NCBI GenBank assembly: GCA_964624765.1
Contig: CAZUZO010000025.1
Span: 1-31,353 of the forward strand
Reading direction: 5' to 3'
From: JAGTVB01 sp964624765
GTDB lineage: Bacteria > Pseudomonadota > Gammaproteobacteria > HK1
Length of the DNA: 31,353 bases
Below the pieces are notes generated by a model. That model made no database searches and had not been told where the DNA came from. It saw only the letters and a list, made by a program, of their open reading frames with translations. The translations under genes were made by a program, and so were the position numbers. Below, in pieces: positions 1 through 6,159 of the stretch (positions are counted from its first letter, which is position 1; each line of letters begins with the position of its first letter).

Positions 1-191
1 GCCCTGGCGATCGGCGCATGCCTTGGTGTGAAGGACATCGGAAAGCCGTGTACGGTAAACCCGTATGCACGGTTTGATGAGGGGGGACAGGCCAACAGGG
101 CTATGTATCCGCTATTGAGGTACTGCCAGACGAAAGGGGCGGCAACAGATAGGCGGACGCTACGGCGGTGGCAACCTGCCCTCTACTCTAC
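1..191 (+). mobile_element. 3' end of a group II intron (domains V and VI), cut by window edge
   Basis: A compact hairpin at about 42-76 has the form of group II domain V: AGCCGTG pairs with CACGGTTT around an inner TACGG/CCGTA stem, and the arm starts with the catalytic AGC. It is followed by GATGAGGGGG and a further GC-rich structured stretch ending CTCTACTCTAC near 191, which resembles a group II 3' terminus. A reverse transcriptase ORF, if present, would lie to the left of the window. The frame from base 1 stays open across the domain, but that is likely incidental. The exact 3' boundary is inferred. Confidence 0.55.
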
Positions 192-267
192 CCCGTTCCC
201 AGAATGAGAACTGACCCCCGTTCCCTGCGCAAACGGGTCAGATCGTGGCTACGCGCAATCTAACCTT

Positions 268-279
268 ATTCGTTAGGCC
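268..279 (-). other. attC R'' core remnant (truncated cassette end)
   Basis: Read on the minus strand, the stop codon of the first antitoxin lies inside GCCTAAC (272-278), a good attC R'' core, as in the other toxin-antitoxin cassette here. No full-length folded attC or matching GTTRRRY at the expected distance is visible to the left, where group II intron sequence begins. The site therefore looks truncated or rearranged. Confidence 0.35.
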
Positions 280-590
280 ATTCTTTGCAAATGATGGAAA
301 TCCTCAATCGATGCCAGCTGTTCTGCCTCAGTGGCTTGAGCGCGATAAAGATCCCACCGAACCTGAAGATTCAGCCAATAATCGGGAGAAACCCCGAAAA
401 ACTTTGCTAGCCGAAGGGCAGTGCTCGGGGTAATGCCACGCTTCTGATTAACAAGCTCATTTATTCGCTGATACGGAACATGAATGGCATCAGCCAAATC
501 ACGCTGGCTGATATTCATAGGCACGAGGAACACCTCCCGAAGCATTTCGCCAGGATGGGTTGGCGGCCTATGCGTTGGAATTCGCACCAT
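273..590 (-). CDS. higA: HigA-type antitoxin (cassette copy 1)
   Basis: This 105-residue protein has a helix-turn-helix of the HigA/VapI family. The N-terminus carries the PTHPGEML motif typical of these antitoxins, followed by the HTH (SQRDLADAIHVPYQRINELV) and the usual RLAKFFGVSPDYWLNLQ segment. It starts 11 bases after the toxin gene 602-895, in the toxin-first order of higBA. Its likely role is to bind and neutralise HigB and to repress the pair's own promoter. The stop codon overlaps an attC core, so the pair forms one integron cassette. Such pairs are known to stabilise cassette arrays. The family call is strong; the name higA is by family only. Confidence 0.88.
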   Translation of the reverse strand: MVRIPTHRPPTHPGEMLREVFLVPMNISQRDLADAIHVPYQRINELVNQKRGITPSTALRLAKFFGVSPDYWLNLQVRWDLYRAQATEAEQLASIEDFHHLQRMA

Positions 591-601
591 ATTCTTTACC
601 T

Positions 602-895
602 CTAGTGATAATCAGCAACCTCGACTTTGCTTGGACCAGACTCACCCCAAACAAAGCAGATTCTGTGCTGCTCATTGATTCGAATGCTGTATCGCCCTTT
701 TCGATCTCCGGCGAGTGCCTCAAGGCGATTACCGGGCGAAACCTTCAGCTCTTCGAGCGATTCCACTGAATCGAGCTGATCGAGCTTCCGCGCGGCAATT
801 GACCAAAGCTTCTGCGGGCAGGACTTGCTGGCGGCTTTCGAATTGACGCCGTTGAAGATGTCCTCCGTGGCCTGATCATGGAACGATTCAATCAT
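602..895 (-). CDS. higB: HigB/RelE-type toxin (cassette copy 1)
   Basis: This 97-residue basic protein belongs to the RelE/HigB superfamily, known as ribosome-dependent mRNA endonucleases. It shows the conserved LEELKVSPGNRLEALAGDR stretch, then YSIRINEQHRICFVW, and ends in VEVADYH, the C-terminal His being typical of this subgroup (HigB-1, plasmid maintenance killer). It comes first in the pair and is followed 11 bases later by its HigA antitoxin. A second, diverged pair with the same order lies at 1610-999. Differences from the second copy are spread along the protein, so these are separate cassettes and not a recent duplication. Confidence 0.88.
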   Translation of the reverse strand: MIESFHDQATEDIFNGVNSKAASKSCPQKLWSIAARKLDQLDSVESLEELKVSPGNRLEALAGDRKGRYSIRINEQHRICFVWGESGPSKVEVADYH

Positions 896-946
896 GGAAA
901 CATGATAGCACGGTGTCCGTGCTATTCAAGAGGGTCGCTTTTCCCG

Positions 947-1007
947 GCCCAACGAATTAGCGCAGCGGCGGAGCGTCGGCGGAGTCCGCTGGAGCGCTTT
1001 ATTGGGC
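947..1007 (-). other. attC: attC recombination site between the two toxin-antitoxin cassettes
   Basis: On the minus strand this 61-bp site starts with R'' GCCCAAT (1007-1001) and ends with R' GTTGGGC (953-947), an exact GTTRRRY core. Between them is an imperfect inverted repeat (CGCTCCAGCGG / CCGCCGCTGCG) with a short central spacer. The stop codon TAA of the upstream antitoxin lies inside R''. This size and layout are typical of integron attC sites. Confidence 0.8.
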
Positions 1008-1316
1008 CTCGATCCCATTGTTCTCAGGGCGCTTCCACGGCTTGATTTTCGCGAGAGTATCGGTAAGCGCCTCCTTGGCTAGGGCGGCGTCATAGTCCAA
1101 CTGTAGACCCGTCCAGAAACCCTCAGACATTCCGAAAAACCGGGAGAGGCGCAGGCCCGTGTCGGCTGTGATGCTGCGAGTGCCCGCAACAATCTCTCCG
1201 ATGCGACGTTGGGGAACGCCAATCTCCTTCGCGAGACGATACTGCGTGATACCCATGGGTTTGAGGAATTCTTCCATGAGAAGTTTACCGGGATGGGGGT
1301 AAGGAACTTTACGCAT
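999..1316 (-). CDS. higA: HigA-type antitoxin (cassette copy 2)
   Basis: This 105-residue helix-turn-helix antitoxin has the PHPGKLLMEEFL start, an HTH (TQYRLAKEIGVPQRRIGEIV) and the family segment RLSRFFGMSEGFWTGLQ. It follows its toxin (1610-1329) by 12 bases. The predicted role is neutralisation of the toxin and autorepression. The C-terminus ends inside the R'' core of the attC at 947-1007. An alternative frame that is open here (about 1079-1351) is a shadow with no family features. Confidence 0.88.
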   Translation of the reverse strand: MRKVPYPHPGKLLMEEFLKPMGITQYRLAKEIGVPQRRIGEIVAGTRSITADTGLRLSRFFGMSEGFWTGLQLDYDAALAKEALTDTLAKIKPWKRPENNGIEAQ

Positions 1317-1328
1317 AATGGTGCTCGA

Positions 1329-1610
1329 TCAGTGATAGTCAACGATCTCAACGTTTATTGGTCCTTCAGGGGACCATACAAAACAGACTCGAAATTGGTC
1401 AGTGATCCGAATGCTGTGCTGACCTGCGCGATTTCCTGCAAGTGCCTCCAATCTGTTTCCAGGCGGGATTCTGAGGTCCTGGAGCGTCGCTGCCCGATTC
1501 AGCATCGCGAGCTTGCGCATTGCAACGGTCTGAATGTTGACGAAGCGCTGGATCCGCTTGCCATTGAAGAGATTTTCCGTGTCTGGGCAGGCAAAGCATA
1601 CGATGGCCAT
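1329..1610 (-). CDS. higB: HigB/RelE-type toxin (cassette copy 2)
   Basis: This 93-residue toxin of the RelE/HigB superfamily carries LQDLRIPPGNRLEALAGNR, then HSIRITDQFRVCFVW, and ends VEIVDYH. It is the first gene of the cassette and is followed by its HigA partner. The N-terminus (MAIVCFACPDTENLF) fits the family pattern of a short strand before the first helix. The same attC-bounded arrangement as copy 1 supports movement as a gene cassette. Confidence 0.87.
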   Translation of the reverse strand: MAIVCFACPDTENLFNGKRIQRFVNIQTVAMRKLAMLNRAATLQDLRIPPGNRLEALAGNRAGQHSIRITDQFRVCFVWSPEGPINVEIVDYH

Positions 1611-1657
1611 ACATCATGCTAACGACTCTCGATAGTACTGTAAAGCGTTAGCGTAAG

Positions 1658-1710
1658 GCCCAACGCTCAGCATCAGCGGCGGCGCGAAGCGCCGGCCGCT
1701 GCATGCTGTT
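1658..1710 (-). other. attC: attC split by a group II intron (R' side)
   Basis: The minus strand ends with a perfect R' core GTTGGGC (1664-1658). It is preceded by a strong inverted repeat (GCAGCGGCCGGCGC / GCGCCGCCGCTG, with CATGC and GCATG arms). The R'' half (TCCTAAC on the minus strand) is missing here. It is rebuilt by joining CTGTT at 1706-1710 to AGGA at about 2529, beyond the intron. The joined site is about 65 bp, a normal attC length. Confidence 0.72.
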
Positions 1711-2527
1711 GTGTACGCCCGGCACGGGCATGAACTGATGGGGTGCAAGTCCCCTGTAGGAATACCTGTGCTGCCCACGATGTGGGTGAATGTAACGACT
1801 AGCCGACGGCAAGGGCGGTCCCGCGAGGGGCCGTCTGGTCTGGAGGAAGCCCGAGCGCACAAATTCGCCGGGAGCGGATTTGAACAGCTGCAAGCTGGCC
1901 CGAAGGGGGGGCTGCAGGGACGTAGGCCATAGCGGTGCGAGGAAGGCTCAGTCCCCGGGCGAGTCAGCACAACATGACAAAGCCCACCAGGTGGGAAAGA
2001 GGGTCAATGCGGCGGTGGTGCACGGAAAGTTCATGTCCTTAGTCCCTCGAGATCTGTCCAACGGGCGGTCCGTGTCCCTATGGGAGTCGAACTGAGGGCC
2101 GGTCCGAAAGGGCCGGAATCGCCATCGAACCCTAAGGGGGCAGAGGTTGCCACGGGAGCCGAACTGAGGGCCAGCGCGAAAGCGCTGGAATCACCACCGG
2201 ACCCTACCGTGACTCGGGCAGCGCGTCTTGCGGCAACGCTGGCCGTGATGGGACAGAAGTCAGCAGACGGCATAGTAGCCAAACGCCCACCGTAATGGGT
2301 GGGACACGGTGAAGGCCTGAACCTTTGGCAACGAGAGAGACGGGCGAGTTTCAACGGCCGTAATGCACCCGTCCGGGTGAAACGGCCTTGGCGATTCGTC
2401 GCGTAGCCAGCGTTGAAGGTCGCCATCTTCTTGGTGGTCCTTTTAAATCCGGAGGACGCGCCCCGTGCGGACCCGCATGCGGGGTGCTGTGGGAGCCGGG
2501 GGAGAAAAAAAACCCCGGCGACCCGAT
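1711..2527 (+). mobile_element. ORF-less group II intron, probably group IIC-attC
   Basis: The element begins GTGTACG directly after CTGTT inside an attC, and ends ACCCGAT. Near the 3' end, CGCCCCGTGCGGACCCGCATGC followed by GGGGTG folds as a domain V-like hairpin with the CGC triad reported for class C introns. The next hairpin, GCCGGGG to CCCCGGC around an A-rich loop, is a domain VI-like arm. The rest is densely structured RNA with no long reverse transcriptase frame in about 817 bases. Orientation is opposite to the cassettes, as known for group IIC-attC introns. It would need a maturase from elsewhere. The boundaries are ambiguous by one or two bases. Confidence 0.7.
2082..2227 (+). repeat. 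Two tandem copies of a GAAA-capped hairpin unit inside the intron
   Basis: Two units starting GGGAGYCGAACTGAGGG at 2082 and 2155 are spaced 73 bp apart. Each holds a 7-bp stem capped by GAAA: CCGGTCC/GGGCCGG (2099-2116) and CCAGCGC/GCGCTGG (2171-2188). The stem sequences differ but pairing is kept in both, which supports a conserved RNA structure. Confidence 0.7.
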
Positions 2528-2556
2528 TAGGATGCGTCGTTCAATCTTGACTTTCC

Positions 2557-3165
2557 TCATGAGTCTTCGTTCCGGTGGAAGAATCGTGATAGCACCAACG
2601 CGGTGATGGGGAGTCCGACGCCGTAGCCGAGTATGCCTATCCGCTGAAGTGCCATGTCGCCGACGATGGGGCCAATGGCGCCAAGCAGCGATAGGGCACC
2701 TGCTACAACGAGAGACCATCGGGCAAAAGCCAGGATTCCGGAACCGACGAAAACAAGGGCGGCGCAGAGGAGGCACAGCCCCAGGAAGATATCCCATGCG
2801 AGAAGCTCAACGGCGTACAGCGTCGATGGCCATTCCAGAACGGCGAAATCAGTTTGGCGCCCGGCCGTCAGCGCTACGAAGTGAACGGCGCTGGTAAGGC
2901 CCGCCATGACCCCAGCGAAAACCAGGGCCATGACACCAAATACCTTGCGATCCCGGCTCGCGGTTTCGTGGATCGATGCCATGACAGCAACGACGAGAGG
3001 AGCCGACAGCAATGTAAGCGCCTCCATCACGGCGAGGGTCGGATCCACGATCGGATCGTCGAAACCGGCTTGGGAAATGCCGAACGCCACGACCACCACG
3101 TACGCTACGCCCACGACGAAAAGGCCGATCGATGAGAGATACCCGATTCTGTTAGCCGGACTCAT
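2557..3165 (-). CDS. Cassette-encoded integral membrane protein, unknown function
   Basis: This 202-residue protein has about six hydrophobic segments (around residues 8-30, 45-65, 77-97, 110-135, 137-160 and 170-192), short loops and a charged C-terminal tail RFFHRNEDS. I do not recognise a motif with a known catalytic role. It occupies one cassette: the attC at 3188-3284 lies just upstream of its ATG, and the intron-split attC lies downstream. The reverse-strand frames that are open here are shadows. Small multi-pass proteins of unknown function are common cassette cargo. Confidence 0.75.
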   Translation of the reverse strand: MSPANRIGYLSSIGLFVVGVAYVVVVAFGISQAGFDDPIVDPTLAVMEALTLLSAPLVVAVMASIHETASRDRKVFGVMALVFAGVMAGLTSAVHFVALTAGRQTDFAVLEWPSTLYAVELLAWDIFLGLCLLCAALVFVGSGILAFARWSLVVAGALSLLGAIGPIVGDMALQRIGILGYGVGLPITALVLSRFFHRNEDS

Positions 3166-3187
3166 GCGCAGTCTCGCGGATGTCGCA

Positions 3188-3284
3188 TCCTAACGTTCGA
3201 GGTGAGGGGCGGCGAAGGGCGAAGCCCGTAGCGTATTCAAGAAGCGTAGCTTTTTGAGCGTCCCCTCGACCGAAGAATTAGGGC
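3188..3284 (-). other. attC: attC site after the hydrolase cassette
   Basis: On the minus strand, R'' CCCTAAT (3283-3277) overlaps the stop codon of the hydrolase. R' is GTTAGGA (3194-3188). The L arms pair as CGGTCGAGGGG with CCCCTCACCTCG, leaving unpaired bases as expected for attC. The centre holds a secondary inverted repeat (GGGCTTCGCCC). Total length is about 97 bp. Confidence 0.7.
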
Positions 3285-3997
3285 ACGTTGTGGGCGAACC
3301 CTCCGTTTTTGAGGAACTTGAGTGTCTGACGGATTGCCTCTGGATTTCTCATGATAAAGGGGTGCGAGGTGGGGAGCTCAATAAAGTCAGCCATGCCCTC
3401 AACCCGAGCCCTGGTTACGGAAACCTTCCCGTCGTTCGGTTCGTTGAAAGCCGTGGACAGAATGAGATTGATACTCTTGGTGCCAGCGATGACTCCCACT
3501 GGATAAGTCACCGGACCAAGCATGTTCGGAACGCTTGCAGATTCTGTTCCGAGCTGGTGTCCGGCCGGCCCGTTGATCGTTGTGTACCCAGGTACGCCGG
3601 AAAACTTATCGGCGACCTCGCTTCCTTGATTGGGTGGGGCAAGCATCACGACCCGGCCGAGTTCAGGAATGTCGGCTCGAGATAGGTAATAGCGGACAAG
3701 AATGCCACCCAAGGAATGAGTTACGAAATGGATTTTGGCAGGGGCATGTTTTCGGCAGACACTTAGGCCACGGTCAATAGCCTCGAGGGCGAGAGATTCG
3801 ATCGGGTGCTGACGCGAGGGGTAGCCGATATTTGCCACCGAATATCCATTGCCTTTTAAAGCGTCTCCAAGCTTAGCCATGGAACCGGAGGTTCTTGCCA
3901 GGCCATGCAACAAAATTACGCACTCGGTCGGGGTCGTCGCCGCTGCACCGGAAATGTACGCGGAGATCAGCAGAGCTACGGTCAGGAAGTGTGGCAT
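3278..3997 (-). CDS. Secreted alpha/beta hydrolase (lipase/esterase-like), cassette-borne
   Basis: This 239-residue protein has a signal peptide (residues 1 to about 20, ending SGAAA). The fold is indicated by the oxyanion motif LLHGLA (29-34), the nucleophile elbow THSLGG with Ser95, and a likely Asp189 (NDGK) and His212 (SHPF) completing the triad. LSRADIPELGRVVMLAPPNQGSE after the elbow is characteristic of triacylglycerol-lipase and PGAP1-like esterases. It probably acts in the periplasm or outside on an ester substrate that cannot be named from sequence. It is the sole gene of its cassette, between attC sites at 4007-4078 and 3188-3284. Confidence 0.82.
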   Translation of the reverse strand: MPHFLTVALLISAYISGAAATTPTECVILLHGLARTSGSMAKLGDALKGNGYSVANIGYPSRQHPIESLALEAIDRGLSVCRKHAPAKIHFVTHSLGGILVRYYLSRADIPELGRVVMLAPPNQGSEVADKFSGVPGYTTINGPAGHQLGTESASVPNMLGPVTYPVGVIAGTKSINLILSTAFNEPNDGKVSVTRARVEGMADFIELPTSHPFIMRNPEAIRQTLKFLKNGGFAHNVP

Positions 3998-4006
3998 ATT
4001 AATGTG

Positions 4007-4078
4007 CGCTAACGTTTGACATGAACGGTGGCCTGACGGCGCGGCCGGCAGTAAGTCTGCTCGATAGGCACGTTAGAC
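4007..4078 (-). other. attC: attC site after the first cassette
   Basis: The minus strand shows R'' GTCTAAC (4078-4072) and R' GTTAGCG (4013-4007), which are complementary core sites, with about 58 bases between them holding GC-rich partial palindromes (GCCGGCCGCGCCG). The site lies between the stop of the first cassette and the ATG of the hydrolase. The length of 72 bp is usual for attC. Confidence 0.65.
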
Positions 4079-4142
4079 GCGATGGACAGATCATTTGTCA
4101 TGAAGAAAGCACTCCTCCGATAACCAATACGACAATTCCGGT

Positions 4143-4337
4143 TTACCAACCACGCATTAACCAGACTCCGACCTTGTGTTTGTTGGCGTATACACACACA
4201 TAAAGTGGAACGATGAAGCAGGGAATGCCTTGAATAGGATTGCCTGTGAAGGCATAGAGCGCAATAGCCAGTGGTGCCCCTACACAAGAAACGAAGATTC
4301 CGAGGATAACGAGCGTAGTGCCAATTGAGAGCAACAT
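4143..4337 (-). CDS. Possible small membrane protein, or frameshifted tail of the nuclease cassette
   Basis: A 64-residue frame starting MLLSIGTTLVILG has two hydrophobic segments (about 3-27 and 33-50) and a basic end. It overlaps the 3' end of the nuclease-like gene by 58 bases in another frame, with only a weak ribosome site (GGAA). Either it is a second gene in the first cassette, or the upstream gene originally continued into this frame and was shifted. I cannot decide between them. Confidence 0.35.
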   Translation of the reverse strand: MLLSIGTTLVILGIFVSCVGAPLAIALYAFTGNPIQGIPCFIVPLYVCVYANKHKVGVWLMRGW

Positions 4338-4915
4338 GTTGTTTTCCGAACGTCTGACTTCGGCGATGCAGCGGCCGGCTCTCCGGCACATGACGCACAA
4401 ACCCGTTCGATTCCGATGGGCTCGAATCGTGTACCGCATCTTTTGCAGGCGCGGGAAACCGTTGCAGAGAAGTCTGCTCCAGCCTTCGCTCCTTCTGTGA
4501 TGCTCGCGCCAACGAAGACCCTCCCTAAGAACTTCAATACGTAGTCTGTTGTAGTGCAGTCTTGATCCAGCTGGACATGAACCACGTCACTTGCATTGGC
4601 CACGAGCCCGGCGCCCCTTTGAAGCTGCAACGGTGACACCACAATCCCTCCAGAAGCACCAAGATCATCGATTCGATAGGCTACTGCTGCGATGGATTCC
4701 TGGTCGAGCTTTTTCCGCGGGTACCTTCTACATTCGATAACGACGAAGCCGGAGCCATCCCGGAGCACTCCCTTTGCGTCGATCTCCCAATTCGTCCCGG
4801 ACCTTTCCCCGTGAAGCCGCTGCTTTCCTTCAACCGAGCTTAGGCCGAATTCATGGTTGAATCTCTCGAGAAGCTCAGCGGCTACTCGTTCATAGGTCTC
4901 GGACGCTTTGGACAT
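4280..4915 (-). CDS. Restriction endonuclease-like (Mrr-type fold) protein with zinc ribbon, first cassette
   Basis: This 211-residue protein has an N-terminal half resembling Mrr-type PD-(D/E)xK nucleases. Asp46 lies in WEIDAKG, and Glu61 and Arg63 lie in FVVIECRRYPRKKLDQE, so the motif is ExR instead of the usual ExK. This is followed by an IAAVAYRIDDLGASGGIVVS strand-helix-strand. A CxxC...CxxC zinc-ribbon-like pair follows near residues 157-176 (CKRC, CASC). The tail after about residue 180 looks unstructured and overlaps another open frame, so a frameshift is possible. It is the attI-proximal cassette, starting 17 bases past the attI-like core. A DNA-cleavage or defence role is an inference. 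Confidence 0.6.
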   Translation of the reverse strand: MSKASETYERVAAELLERFNHEFGLSSVEGKQRLHGERSGTNWEIDAKGVLRDGSGFVVIECRRYPRKKLDQESIAAVAYRIDDLGASGGIVVSPLQLQRGAGLVANASDVVHVQLDQDCTTTDYVLKFLGRVFVGASITEGAKAGADFSATVSRACKRCGTRFEPIGIERVCASCAGEPAAASPKSDVRKTTCCSQLALRSLSSESSFLV

Positions 4916-4931
4916 ATGATTCAGCGTGGCC

Positions 4932-4994
4932 GCCTAACATTGAGTAGACGGAAACTTTCCCCGTTTAAACACGGAACATTTCGTCCTATCCCCG
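4932..4994 (-). other. attI: attI-like integron insertion site
   Basis: The minus strand contains GTTAGGC (4938-4932) at the exact junction between the region upstream of the integrase and the first cassette. It lies about 60 bp from the first recognisable integrase codons. Position, orientation and core sequence fit an integron attI site. The outer boundary is a guess. Confidence 0.55.
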
Positions 4995-5960
4995 TTTCTC
5001 GAGGAGGTTCGTATCGCCATCCGCGTTAGGCACTACAGTATTCGTACCGAGGAGGCCTACGTTGGCTGGATCAATCGGTTCATCCTGTTTCATCCGAAGC
5101 GCCTCGCAAGCGCCATCCCCGAGAGATGGGGGAGGGGAGATGGCTGCATTTCTCAGTCACCTGGCGGTCATGGGCAAGGGGGCGGCTGCCACCCAGGACC
5201 AGGCGTTGAATGCCCTGGTCTTTCTGTACAAGGCGGTGCTGGTGCGACCTTTACAAGCGATCGGGGGTGTGGTGCGCGCCAAGAAGCCCCCGAAGCTCCC
5301 GGTCGTTTTGACGCCCAAGGAGGTCGGAGCGGTGCTGCGGACCCTGCACGGGACCCATTGCCTGGTGGGTTGCCTCCTCTACGGTTCGGGTCTGCGGCGG
5401 ATGGAGGCGGTCCGGCTACGGGTCAAGGATCTGGATTTCGACCACCGATCGATTCCGGTACGCGACGGCAAAGGGGGCAAGGATCGCGTGGTGACCTTCC
5501 CGGATGCCCTGATCGTGCCCATCCGCCGTCATCTTGAGCATGTTCGGATGTGGCACGACAAGGACCTGGCGGATGGCTTCGGCGAGGTCTATTGGCCTTT
5601 TGCGCTGGCGCGCAACTATCCCCATGCCGCCCGGGAGTGGCACTGGCAATACGTGTTTCCGGCGGGCAACAGGGCCATCGATCCGCGCTCCAGCGCCGAG
5701 CGCCGCCATCACATCGACGAGAGCGGGGTGCAGAAGGCGGTGAAGATGGCCATTCGCTAGGCCGGGATTCATAAGCCGGCAACTGGCCACTCACGACGTC
5801 ATTCATTCGCCACGGCGCTCCTGGAACGGGGCATGGACATCCGGGCTGTCCAGGAGCTGTTGGGGCACAAAGATGTGCGGACGACTCAGATCGACACCCA
5901 TGTGATTCAGCGCGGGGCCAACGGCGTGCTCAGTCCGTTGAATCAGCTCATCGATCATTG
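4960..5960 (+). pseudogene. intI: Integron integrase (IntI), inactivated by frameshift and amber codon
   Basis: This is a tyrosine recombinase of the integron class. The N-terminal part reads HYSIRTEEAYVGWINRFILF; after an 11-base insertion at about 5103-5113 the frame changes to GEMAAFLSHLAVMGKG and continues normally. The IntI-specific insert is clear (YPHAAREWHWQYVFPA, then RRHHIDES). The sequence runs to an in-frame TAG at 5758-5760, where the context suggests an original CAG. Downstream, the same frame still encodes the catalytic HSRRHSFATALLERGMD, then VQELLGHKDVRTTQ, ending at 5960. No ATG, GTG or TTG start was found before the first motif. The gene is divergent from the cassettes, as in all integrons. 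The product as read lacks the catalytic Tyr region. Confidence 0.9.
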
Positions 5961-5975
5961 AGAAGCTGTTTTAAA
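5961..5975 (+). repeat. Terminal end of repeat family B (partial copy)
   Basis: AGAAGCTGTTTTAAA directly follows the integrase stop and matches the terminal inverted repeat of the two full B elements at 12929-13073 and 28961-29105. The following 75 bases are not B-like except for GCGCTTGCCTGAG near 6042, so this may be a deleted or recombined copy joined to repeat A. Confidence 0.55.
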
Positions 5976-6050
5976 CCGTCATGGCCGAGGGATTTGGCCA
6001 CCCCCGACAATGAAAATCGGGATTTTGCGGTAGAAATGACCGCGCTTGCC

Positions 6051-6150
6051 TGAGAGGTTGTGAAAAAACCGTAGCGAGCAGGCCGAGAGCCAGGCGGACG
6101 GCGCGCAGCCGAGAGACGTATCAGCTAGATAAGTGAGGAGCGAGTAACAG
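6051..6150 (+). repeat. Interspersed repeat family A, copy 1
   Basis: The repeat begins TGAGAGGTTGTGAAAAAACC, contains CGAGAGCCAGGCGGACGGCGC and GAGAGACGTATCAGCTAGAT, and ends near GAGGAGCGAGTAAC. Other copies lie at 15222-15327 (minus), 23830-23935 (minus) and 31300 to the window end (plus). It lies just downstream of the end of the nirN gene, tail to tail with it. No coding function is apparent. Confidence 0.85.
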
Positions 6151-6159
6151 CTCAATGTT

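Noticed and set aside
1614..2426. Several open frames of 70-130 residues in both directions around 1614-2426
   Set aside because: They lie in structured intron and attC sequence, have skewed Arg/Pro/Ser composition and no motifs.
4009..4512. 167-residue frame on the minus strand
   Set aside because: It is a shadow of the nuclease-like gene and the attC; Arg, His and Cys are over-represented and no fold is recognisable.
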